Positions 1-4,883 of a stretch of DNA of 6,659 nt are shown here, one piece after another. Position 1 is the first letter of the stretch, and every line of letters starts with the position of its first letter. Location: NCBI GenBank assembly GCA_029240775.1, contig JARDZQ010000102.1, positions 1-6,659 of the forward strand, in the 5' to 3' direction. The DNA is from Rubrobacteraceae bacterium (lineage in GTDB: Bacteria; Actinomycetota; Rubrobacteria; Rubrobacterales; Rubrobacteraceae). The notes beneath the pieces are model-generated. The model did not search any database and was not told where the DNA came from. It saw nothing but the letters and a program-made list of their open reading frames with translations. Both the position numbers and the translations under genes were made by a program.

Positions 1-234
1 CACGAGCCCGATGGCGACCCCGAAGACTAGCTCGACCGCCCGCCGCCAGCGCTGCCCCAGCGTGACCCCAAGACATATAACTGCGGCTACAGGGGCGAAG
101 AAGGGCTGCTCGTGCCCGAACAGGACGACCGCCAGAAAGTACGCGACGCTCGCCGCCACCGCCGTCTGGACCACAGACCAGCCGTTGATCCGGAGCCGCT
201 CGATGCCCGCCTGAAAACCGCGCCGAACCCCCAT
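1..234 (-). CDS. FUSC / aromatic acid exporter-type membrane protein, N-terminal part
   Basis: Reading leftward from an ATG at 234-232, 78 codons stay open to the window edge, so only the N-terminus is present. The start MGVRRGFQAGIERLRINGW is basic. It is followed by hydrophobic stretches at about residues 20-40 (VVQTAVAASVAYFLAVVLFG), 44-60 (PFFAPVAAVICLGVTLG) and 66-78. The pattern 'FFAP-AAV-x-LG-TLGQRWRRAVE-FGVAIG' matches the first transmembrane unit of FUSC/aromatic acid exporter proteins: a helix, a short loop with PFFAP, a second helix ending in TLG, an Arg-rich loop, then a helix with a small-residue motif. Those proteins are inner-membrane exporters or putative permeases; the substrate cannot be told here. 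A weak Shine-Dalgarno (GGTGGGA) lies about 9 nt upstream. The gene is divergent from the sulfur cluster and may share its control region. Family call fairly sure, function unsure. Confidence 0.72.
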   Translation of the reverse strand, partial: MGVRRGFQAGIERLRINGWSVVQTAVAASVAYFLAVVLFGHEQPFFAPVAAVICLGVTLGQRWRRAVELVFGVAIGLV

Positions 235-274
235 GGATAAGCTTCCCACCTTGCCGCACACCCCTGCACCCGGA

Positions 275-280
275 ACTATA
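275..280 (-). promoter_or_regulatory. candidate -10 element for the leftward FUSC-type gene
   Basis: On the minus strand TATAGT (inside TATATAGT) lies about 40 nt before the ATG at 234, giving a plausible leader of about 34 nt. No good -35 hexamer is seen at the usual spacing. The short GC-rich dyad CCTCC-C-GGAGG (284-294) sits just upstream of it and could be an operator half. Weak call from sequence alone. Confidence 0.3.
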
Positions 281-335
281 TACCCTCCCGGAGGCGTAGC
301 CCGCTAGCTGACGCCCCGCAGACACCCCACCCGTC

Positions 336-363
336 TTGACCAGTTCGAATAATCCTATATAAC
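336..363 (+). promoter_or_regulatory. sigma-70-type promoter of the sulfur cluster
   Basis: TTGACC (336-341) and TATAAC (358-363) are separated by 16 bp, a good match to the housekeeping promoter consensus, in an AT-rich island within a GC-rich region. The predicted transcription start is near 370. It precedes the 57-residue ORF and the MBL-rhodanese gene, with no other candidate between them. A dyad (349-374) covers the -10 element. TATATA at 356-361 is an alternative -10 but with a 14-bp spacer. Confidence 0.55.
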
Positions 364-374
364 TATAGAATGAT
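349..374. promoter_or_regulatory. imperfect 11-4-11 dyad over the -10 element, candidate operator
   Basis: The half-sites are ATAATCCTATA (349-359) and TATAGAATGAT (364-374) around TAAC. The reverse complement of the right half is ATCATTCTATA, identical to the left at 9 of 11 positions, with a perfect inner CTATA/TATAG. Its position across the -10 box and predicted start is that of a repressor site. AT-rich dyads of this size are typical of small winged-helix repressors (ArsR/SmtB, MarR, TetR types), some of which sense reactive sulfur. The regulator is not in the window, so its identity is unknown. Confidence 0.45.
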
Positions 375-402
375 GAACTATGATGGAGTAGGACGGAGAT
401 GA
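370..402 (+). CDS. possible 10-codon leaderless leader peptide
   Basis: ATG at 370 opens a reading frame of 10 codons (MMNYDGVGRR) ending in TGA at 400-402. The stop overlaps the ATG of the next ORF (399-401) as ATGA. The predicted transcription start lies at or within a base or two of this ATG, so it could be translated leaderlessly, which is common in actinobacteria. It holds no run of Cys, Met or other regulatory codons beyond the initial MM. It may be chance; the position and the overlap are the only support. Confidence 0.2.
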   Translation: MMNYDGVGRR

Positions 403-572
403 CGACGGGGCAGCTTCCCTACACCATCTCGGGGGAGACATCTCTACCGTTTGCGGCGGCGGTTGAGCTGGGGAGGATGCTCTCGGTTGCCGGGAACGAG
501 GAGCTCGACCGGAGCGCCGATCGGGTTCGCGAGCACCTTGCCCGGGTGGTCGAGGAGTTGGCGAGTAGCTGA
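399..572 (+). CDS. small orphan protein, 57 aa, unknown function
   Basis: ATG at 399 with purine-rich GGAGTAGGACGGAG just upstream opens 57 codons ending in TGA at 570-572. The next gene begins 12 nt later, and its Shine-Dalgarno (GGGAGG) directly follows this stop, so the two are very probably co-transcribed and coupled. The product starts MTTGQLPYTISGETSLPFA, followed by a predicted helix that becomes charged and Leu/Val-rich at the C-terminus (EELDRSADRVREHLARVVEE), an amphipathic helix that could dimerise or bind a partner. It has no Cys, no signal peptide and no membrane helix. I do not recognise the family. Its place as first gene of a persulfide-oxidation cluster suggests an accessory or regulatory role, but that is inference. 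It is too short to be called with certainty, though start signals, size and spacing fit a real gene. Confidence 0.55.
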   Translation: MTTGQLPYTISGETSLPFAAAVELGRMLSVAGNEELDRSADRVREHLARVVEELASS

Positions 573-584
573 GGGAGGTTCCGC

Positions 585-1964
585 ATGTTCTTCAGGGAGA
601 TATTGAACGAGGATCTGGGTTGTGCGTCCTACATCGTGGCGGACGGTGGTGAGGCGGTGGTCGTGGATCCAAGGTGGGCGATAGAAGAATATCTCGAGAT
701 AGCCGAAGAAGGCGGCTTCGAGATCACCCGCATCCTCGAAACCCACAACCACGCCGACCACGTCTCGGGCCGGGGGCGGCTCGTCGAGGCGACGGGGGCG
801 AAGATCCACATATCCCACGAGGCTGGGGTCGATTACGAGCACGAGCCGTTAGAAGATGGCGATGTCATAGAGGTAGGAGGGGTGCGCATCGCGGCCATCG
901 CTACCCCTGGGCACCGGCCCGAACACATGGCCTTCCTCATCGAAGAGACGAGCCGCGCGGAAGAGCCGTGGCTTCTGCTCACCGGGGACTCGCTCTTCGT
1001 CGGGGATCTGGCCCGGCCGGATCTTGCCGTCGAGCCCGAGGAGGGCGCGCGGGGCCTCTTTCGCTCTCTGCGCAAACTTGATGGATTGCAGGACTTCGTG
1101 GAGATCCGTCCCGGCCACATAGGCGGCTCGCTCTGCGGAGGAGCGGGCATGAGCCAGAAGCCCGACTCCACCATCGGCTTCGAGCGTCGCTACAACGACT
1201 ACCTGCGAATAAATGATGAGGAGGAGTTCGTGCGGACCCTTGCCAGGGAGCAGGCGCCGCAGCCGCCCAACTTCGAGCGGATCGTCGAGCTCAACAGGGG
1301 TCCGTTGCTGCGGGCGGGCGCAACCGTCGAGCCCCTGTCGCCCCGGCGCGTGCGGGAGCTCGTAGGGGAGGGCGCGGTCGTGATCGACGGGCGAGATCAG
1401 CGAGAGTTCTACGCCGCCCACGTCCCCGGCTCGGTCAACGTGACGATGAACCAGTCGGGGGTGGGCACGCGCGCCGCGTGGGTAGTGGACCCCGAGAGCG
1501 CGGTCATAGTGGCCGCAGGAGGTGACGAGGACGCCCGCAGGATGGCGTGCATGCTGGAGGCGGTGGGTTTCCGCAACCTGCGCGGCTATCTCTCGGGCGG
1601 TCTCGTTTCGTGGCGCGCGGCCAAGCTCGAGATAGAGACAACCCCGGCCATCGACGTGCCCGCCCTCGCCGAACGTATCAAGAAAGGGGAGATAACTCTC
1701 CTTGACGTCCGGGAGGAGGATGAGTGGAAGGCCGGGCACGTCGAAGGTTCGATCCACGCTCCCTATCGCACGTTGCGAGATGGAGTGCCCGAGGAGATCC
1801 GAGACGCACACGGGCCTCTGGCCGTGGCCTGCACGGGTGGGATCCGGAGCTCGCTGGCTGCGTCGCTCCTGAAGAGAGCCGGCGTAAACAACGTCGAGCA
1901 GGTCGCCGACGGAGGAGTCCCCATGCTACCAGCGGAAGGGATCGAGCTGGTCGAGGGGGGATGA
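585..1964 (+). CDS. MBL-fold persulfide dioxygenase fused to two rhodanese domains (CstB-like)
   Basis: The product has 459 residues and begins at an ATG 6 nt after GGAGG. Residues 1-205 are a glyoxalase II/ETHE1-type metallo-beta-lactamase domain: THNHADH (53-59), TPGH (107-110), GDSLFVGD (134-141, Asp135) and PGHIGG (176-181) supply the metal ligands, followed by the GSLCGG loop with Cys184. Residues about 250-350 are a rhodanese fold (DGRDQREFYAAHVPGS), but its active-site loop (AAGGDED, 311-316) lacks Cys, so it is a pseudo-rhodanese. Residues about 355-456 are a second rhodanese with an intact loop, CTGGIR, Cys416. This order and length match Staphylococcus aureus CstB, in which the first domain oxidises persulfides to sulfite and the last transfers sulfane sulfur to give thiosulfate. 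The protein is probably cytosolic. The ETHE1-type iron dependence is inferred from family. Its neighbours (TauE/SafE remnant, OsmC) fit sulfur detoxification. Confidence 0.88.
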   Translation: MFFREILNEDLGCASYIVADGGEAVVVDPRWAIEEYLEIAEEGGFEITRILETHNHADHVSGRGRLVEATGAKIHISHEAGVDYEHEPLEDGDVIEVGGVRIAAIATPGHRPEHMAFLIEETSRAEEPWLLLTGDSLFVGDLARPDLAVEPEEGARGLFRSLRKLDGLQDFVEIRPGHIGGSLCGGAGMSQKPDSTIGFERRYNDYLRINDEEEFVRTLAREQAPQPPNFERIVELNRGPLLRAGATVEPLSPRRVRELVGEGAVVIDGRDQREFYAAHVPGSVNVTMNQSGVGTRAAWVVDPESAVIVAAGGDEDARRMACMLEAVGFRNLRGYLSGGLVSWRAAKLEIETTPAIDVPALAERIKKGEITLLDVREEDEWKAGHVEGSIHAPYRTLRDGVPEEIRDAHGPLAVACTGGIRSSLAASLLKRAGVNNVEQVADGGVPMLPAEGIELVEGG

Positions 1965-2001
1965 TGCGCGTGTCGCGATCGGCGCGGGCTTCTGAGGGAC
2001 C

Positions 2002-2274
2002 ATGACCTTCCTGGGTCTGTTGGGCTGGGGAGGGTCCATCCTCGCGGTGCCGATCCTCACGTACGCGGTCGACTTCGGGGCCAAGAAAGCGACCCTACGC
2101 GGGCTGGGAGAAGGCGGCGGTCTCCACGCAGGGCGGGGCGAGAGGGGCGCCGCGATGGGAATGCGCGGCATGCTGGTCTCTATACTCTGGAAGGTCGGAG
2201 TGCGGATCCCGCCGTTCGCCTCCAGGGTCGTCTGGTGGCGAGCCGGGCCTGATCGGAAAGGAAGAACCGGGTGA
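2002..2274 (+). pseudogene. TauE/SafE sulfite/sulfonate exporter remnant
   Basis: From ATG 2002 the first about 31 codons read MTFLGLLGWGGSILAVPILT then AVDFGAKKAT, closely matching the first helix of TauE/SafE exporters (GLLGGGGSILAVP...). Homology then stops: from about 2095 the frame becomes Gly/Arg-rich and basic with no further helices of the family, which is normally about 240-270 residues with 7-8 helices. The frame still stays open to TGA 2272-2274, which overlaps the GTG start of the OsmC gene (2271). So most of an exporter has been lost by deletion or replacement while the gene junctions persist. In S. aureus a tauE gene accompanies the cst locus, and export of sulfite is the expected partner job here. 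The 90-residue product is unlikely to transport anything. An alternative is that a small unrelated protein is made. Confidence 0.55.
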
Positions 2275-2708
2275 AAGATAGCCCGCGAGCCCTGGAGAAC
2301 GCCTCCGTCACCCTGGCTGAAGGGATGCACTTCGCCGGGCGCATCGACGGCTTCAGCATCGACATCGACGCCGAGGAGAGCGTGGGCGGCAGGGGAGCCG
2401 GTCCACAGCCGTTGCGCCTCCTGCTCCTTGGGATCGCCGGTTGCACGGCGATGGACGTGATCTCCATCCTGCGAAAGAAGCGCCAGGAGGTCGACGACCT
2501 GGAGGTGGAGGTACTCGGCAGCAGGGTGGAAGAGCACCCGAGAGTCTACGACGACGTGGAGATCATCTACAGGGTGCGGGGCAAAGGGATCGAGCCTAGG
2601 GACGTCGAGAGGGCGATAGAGCTCTCCGAAGGGCGCTACTGCCCTGTGATAGCCATGATCGGCGAGGCGACCCGGATAACCAGCCGCTATGAGGTCAAAG
2701 AAGCTTGA
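2271..2708 (+). CDS. OsmC family protein (thiol peroxidase-like)
   Basis: This 145-residue protein starts at GTG 2271, with GGAAAGGAAG 6 nt upstream. The two conserved cysteines of the OsmC/Ohr fold are present: Cys58 in LGIAGCTAMDVISILRKK at the start of the long central helix, and Cys124 in EGRYCPVIAM. The usual chain length is 135-145, so the gene is complete. Ohr/OsmC proteins reduce organic hydroperoxides through the Cys pair; the subfamily with GCTAMDV and RYCPV is the general OsmC/YhfA type, whose substrate is less certain. It is cytosolic, with no signal peptide. It closes the sulfur cluster, its start overlapping the stop of the exporter remnant, so it is likely co-transcribed with the persulfide dioxygenase and serves thiol/peroxide or persulfide defence. 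The precise peroxide or persulfide substrate is inference. Confidence 0.88.
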   Translation: MKDSPRALENASVTLAEGMHFAGRIDGFSIDIDAEESVGGRGAGPQPLRLLLLGIAGCTAMDVISILRKKRQEVDDLEVEVLGSRVEEHPRVYDDVEIIYRVRGKGIEPRDVERAIELSEGRYCPVIAMIGEATRITSRYEVKEA

Positions 2709-2730
2709 TGAGGAGAAACCCTCTCTGACC

Positions 2731-2757
2731 CTCTCGTCCTCTCCTCGGAGACGAGAG
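2731..2757. terminator. stem-loop between convergent genes, possible bidirectional terminator
   Basis: CTCTCGTC (2731-2738) pairs perfectly with GACGAGAG (2750-2757) around an 11-nt loop. It lies 23 nt after the OsmC stop and between that gene and the convergent DsbA-like gene. There is no T-run after it on either strand, so it is not a textbook intrinsic terminator, as is common in GC-rich actinobacteria. The rest of 2709-2819 holds nothing else I can name. Confidence 0.4.
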
Positions 2758-2819
2758 AGACGACCCCGAACGCCGCCGCGCCGGCGCCCGCCAACCCGTG
2801 GATGCGCAGGCTCCTGACC

Positions 2820-3455
2820 TCAGGATGCCTTCTCCGCTCGGATGGTGTCGAGTGCCCGAAGAAAGACCTCGACCGGCTGCGCGCCCGGGAGCGCGTACCG
2901 CTCGTCTACGACGTAGAAGGGCACGCCACTGATGCCGAGCCGACGGGCCTGGCTCTGGGAACGCCACACCTCGTCTGCGACCTCCTCGCCTTCGAGGAAG
3001 CCACGGACCTCCCGGCCGTGGAGCCCAACCCCGGAGGCCACAGCGGCGAGCTCCTCGTGGTCGTTCAGGTCGCGCCCTTCCGTGAAGTATGCCCTGAAGA
3101 GGGCCTCGGCCATCGCCCACTCGAGCCCCTTCTCCGCGGCGTGCAGGATCAGGCGGTGCGCGTCCGCGGTGTTCGGGGCGTTCGCCACCCGGTCGAAGCG
3201 GAAGTCGATGCCGTCGGGGGCGCCGGCGGCCGAGACGGTGTCGAACGCCGCGCTAGCTCTCTCCTGGCTGCCGAACTTCTCGACGACGAACTCGCGCCAC
3301 GGCAAACCGCCCGGAGGCATCTCAGGCTGGAGTTGGAACGGCCGCCACCGACGCTCGACCGCGAGGTCGGGGCGCTCGAAGAGAGCCTTCCGCAGCCGGC
3401 GCTCGCCGACGTAGCACCAGGGACAGACCACGTCCGAGTACACCTCTATCAGCAT
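2820..3455 (-). CDS. DsbA family oxidoreductase, FrnE-like
   Basis: This 211-residue protein runs leftward from ATG at 3455. A purine-rich GAGAGGGG precedes the start. The N-terminus MLIEVYSDVVCPWCYVGERR is the thioredoxin-fold beta strand followed by the CPWC redox motif (Cys11, Cys14). The middle (about 65-150) is the helical insertion typical of DsbA/FrnE proteins, with NTADAHRLILHAAEKG near 95-110. The cis-proline loop is SGVPFYVVDERY (Pro179), then GAQPVE (191-196), all family landmarks, and the length is normal. There is no signal peptide, so it is a cytosolic member like FrnE of Deinococcus, a disulfide oxidoreductase or isomerase induced by oxidative stress; 2-hydroxychromene-2-carboxylate isomerase-like members share this fold. 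It is transcribed alone and convergent with the OsmC gene. Substrate unknown. Confidence 0.9.
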   Translation of the reverse strand: MLIEVYSDVVCPWCYVGERRLRKALFERPDLAVERRWRPFQLQPEMPPGGLPWREFVVEKFGSQERASAAFDTVSAAGAPDGIDFRFDRVANAPNTADAHRLILHAAEKGLEWAMAEALFRAYFTEGRDLNDHEELAAVASGVGLHGREVRGFLEGEEVADEVWRSQSQARRLGISGVPFYVVDERYALPGAQPVEVFLRALDTIRAEKAS

Positions 3456-3639
3456 TCGCCTACCCCTCTCTCAGTCGGGTCGCATAACAGCCATCAACCG
3501 GCCAATGTTACCGCGCACTTCTAGTAGACGGCTCTGCTGGTGCCACGAGCTCGGCACGGAGCGTGAGCGCATCGTCGCGGCCCTAGGCGGGTCGCTCGCT
3601 GAACTGCGAAGCAGGTGACCTGGTTCTCCGGCACGCCCG
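3456..3639. other. intergenic region between divergent genes, with two inverted repeats
   Basis: No coding frame with a start and ribosome site is seen. GTGCC (3540-3544) and GGCAC (3553-3557) flank an 8-nt loop. AGCG-TG-AGCG (3560-3569) pairs with CGCTCGCT (3593-3600) apart from a 2-nt bulge. Both lie upstream of the TATAAT box at 3640, so they could be operators or the relic of a terminator rather than leader RNA. I found no convincing promoter for the leftward DsbA-like gene. Confidence 0.35.
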
Positions 3640-3645
3640 TATAAT
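3615..3645 (+). promoter_or_regulatory. promoter of the DUF427-pdxH operon
   Basis: A perfect TATAAT lies at 3640-3645. The -35 is weaker: GTGACC at 3615-3620, four of six consensus positions, with a 19-bp spacer. The predicted start near 3652 gives a leader of about 25 nt carrying GGAGG (3666-3670) 6 nt before ATG 3677. This is the only strong promoter I see for the rightward operon. Confidence 0.55.
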
Positions 3646-3676
3646 CTTCCACTGGAGACGTTTCCGGAGGTGCTTA

Positions 3677-4165
3677 ATGGCCCGACAACGCATCAACCCT
3701 GGCCGGGAGTCCGTGTGGGACTACCCGCGCCCGCCGCGGCTGGAGGACGCCAATAGGCGCATCAAGGTGGTCTTCGGTGGGGTAACGCTCGCCCATACGA
3801 CGCGCGCCAAACGGGTGCTCGAGACCAGCCATCCGCCCGTCTACTACGTCCCGACCCAGGACATAAGGATGGAGCACCTGCGCCCCTCCGAGGGGTCCTC
3901 CCTCTGCGAGTGGAAGGGCAGGGCAGATTACTACGACGTAATCGTCGGCGAGAAGGCGGAGCTGCGGGCCGCATGGTATTGCCCCGATCCCGTTCCCGAG
4001 TACCGGGATCTCGGAGACTACGTGGCGTTCTACCCCTCCAAGATGGATGCCTGCTGGGTGGAGGAGGAGAAGGTCCGGGCACAGGAGGGGGACTTCTATG
4101 GAGGCTGGATCACCTCCGACATAGTCGGTCCTTTCAAGGGCGGACCGGTGACCTGGGGCTGGTAG
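3677..4165 (+). CDS. DUF427 domain-containing protein
   Basis: The product has 162 residues and starts at ATG 3677 with GGAGG 6 nt upstream. It matches the DUF427 family along its length: ESVWDYPRPPRLE (11-23), RVLETSHPPVYYVP (46-59), CEWKGRADYYDV (77-88), YVAFYPSKMDAC (115-126) and GGWITSDIVGPFKGGP (142-157). The final TWGW is typical. The first half is an N-terminal strand segment preceding the small all-beta fold that defines the family. These proteins have no established biochemical function; they are cytosolic and lack signal peptides. Conserved Cys77 and Cys126 and many aromatic residues could line a ligand pocket, but that is conjecture. The stop codon TAG is embedded in the Shine-Dalgarno of pdxH (tAGGAGGA), so the two genes are translationally coupled. 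Family assignment is firm; role unknown. Confidence 0.9.
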   Translation: MARQRINPGRESVWDYPRPPRLEDANRRIKVVFGGVTLAHTTRAKRVLETSHPPVYYVPTQDIRMEHLRPSEGSSLCEWKGRADYYDVIVGEKAELRAAWYCPDPVPEYRDLGDYVAFYPSKMDACWVEEEKVRAQEGDFYGGWITSDIVGPFKGGPVTWGW

Positions 4166-4173
4166 GAGGATCC

Positions 4174-4812
4174 ATGGACCACGCCGCCCGTCTTCGCAAG
4201 GAGTACACTCGCGCCGGGCTCACGGAGTCGGATGCCGATACCGATCCCATCGCGCAGTTTCAGCGCTGGTTCGGCGAGGCCCTCGCCGCCGACCTGCACG
4301 AGCCCAACGCCATGATCCTCGCCACCGCCACCCCCGACGGCCGTCCCTCGGCACGCGTCGTCCTCCTCAAGGGCTTCGACGAGCGAGGCTTCGTCTTCTA
4401 CACCAACTACGAGGGCCGCAAGGGCGGAGAGCTGGAGGCGAACCCATACTGCGCGCTTGTCTTCTACTGGGGAGAGCTCGAACGGCAGGTGAGGGTGGAG
4501 GGGCACGCCAGACGCGTCCCGGAAAAAGAGTCCGACGAGTACTTCCGGAACAGGCCGCGAGGGAGCCAGCTCGGGGCCCGGGTCTCCGAGCAGAGCCGAC
4601 CGGTAGGGGGGCGGGAGGCGCTGGAGGAGAAACTGCGTTGGCTCGAGGCGGAGTACGAGGGACGCGAGGTGCCGAGGCCGCAGTTCTGGGGCGGCTACCG
4701 GGTCGAGCCGGACTCTATCGAGTTCTGGCAGGGGCGCGAGAACCGTTTGCACGACAGGCTCAGGTATCGCCTTTCGGATGGGGAGTGGGGGCGCGAACGC
4801 CTGCAGCCGTGA
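4174..4812 (+). CDS. pdxH: pyridoxamine 5'-phosphate oxidase
   Basis: The 212-residue product is close in length to E. coli PdxH (218) and aligns end to end. The enzyme is a cytosolic FMN homodimer that oxidises pyridoxine or pyridoxamine 5'-phosphate to pyridoxal 5'-phosphate using oxygen. Landmarks: LRKEYTRAGL (7-16), RVVLLKGFDERGFVFYTN (61-78) for FMN phosphate and ring binding, GRKGGEL (81-87), ERQVRVEG (103-110), YFRNRPRGSQLGA (123-135), SEQSRPV (138-144), FWGGYRV (171-177), FWQGRENRLHDR (184-195) with the substrate-binding Arg191 and His193, and the C-terminal RERLQP. I chose ATG 4174 because AGGAGGA lies just upstream and homology begins there; the frame is open further left only as a shadow of the DUF427 gene. 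It is the second gene of the operon, 8 nt after the DUF427 stop. Confidence 0.96.
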   Translation: MDHAARLRKEYTRAGLTESDADTDPIAQFQRWFGEALAADLHEPNAMILATATPDGRPSARVVLLKGFDERGFVFYTNYEGRKGGELEANPYCALVFYWGELERQVRVEGHARRVPEKESDEYFRNRPRGSQLGARVSEQSRPVGGREALEEKLRWLEAEYEGREVPRPQFWGGYRVEPDSIEFWQGRENRLHDRLRYRLSDGEWGRERLQP

Positions 4813-4822
4813 GACACTCCGG

Positions 4823-4852
4823 TTGGTGCGTAAAGAGCCCCGTTGCTAAGAT
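4823..4852 (+). promoter_or_regulatory. possible internal promoter before the FAH gene
   Basis: TTGGTG (4823-4828) and TAAGAT (4847-4852) are 18 bp apart in the 71-nt gap between pdxH and the next gene. Each hexamer matches consensus at about four positions. If used, transcription starts near 4859, downstream of the ATG at 4851, which favours the TTG start at 4884. Weak evidence. Confidence 0.25.
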
Positions 4853-4883
4853 GCGGTCTTGTTATCTGGGGAGAGGAGAAGCT

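Noticed and set aside
11..214. 67-codon plus-strand frame at the left edge
   Set aside because: Antisense to the FUSC-type gene, with a basic, Thr/Arg-rich product and no motif.
291..303. 13-nt direct repeat GAGGCGTAGCCCG, also at 5725-5737
   Set aside because: One exact 13-mer match is expected by chance in a GC-rich window of this size, and the two contexts share nothing else.
849..1811. 320-codon open frame on the minus strand inside the MBL-rhodanese gene
   Set aside because: It is fully antisense to a gene with clear catalytic motifs, has no family signature, and long antisense frames are expected in GC-rich coding DNA.
2190..2225. tRNA 3'-end-like tail (GTGCGGATCCCGCCGTTCGCCTCCA)
   Set aside because: It looks like a T arm plus CCA, but the T-stem does not pair in any register, the loop lacks TTC, and no D or anticodon arm is found upstream. 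A tRNAscan or att-site search could overturn this; a relic of a tRNA used as an integration site would then explain the exporter deletion.
1926..2537. 203-codon minus-strand frame across the TauE remnant and OsmC
   Set aside because: It is antisense to the OsmC coding region with its conserved cysteines; the translation is Pro/Arg-rich without domains or a ribosome site.
2802..3524. 240-codon plus-strand frame over the DsbA-like gene
   Set aside because: Shadow of the minus-strand CPWC oxidoreductase; no recognisable motif in the plus-strand product.
3456..3536. Promoter for the leftward DsbA-like gene
   Set aside because: TAACAT and TTATGC on the minus strand could be -10 elements, but neither has a -35 at usable spacing.
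3910..4173. N-terminal extension of pdxH inside the DUF427 gene
   Set aside because: The extra residues are an out-of-frame reading of DUF427; PdxH homology and the Shine-Dalgarno both begin at 4174.
4638..4883. Upstream extension of the FAH gene into pdxH
   Set aside because: The open frame continues left by chance; FAH homology starts at about 4884, with a ribosome site there.
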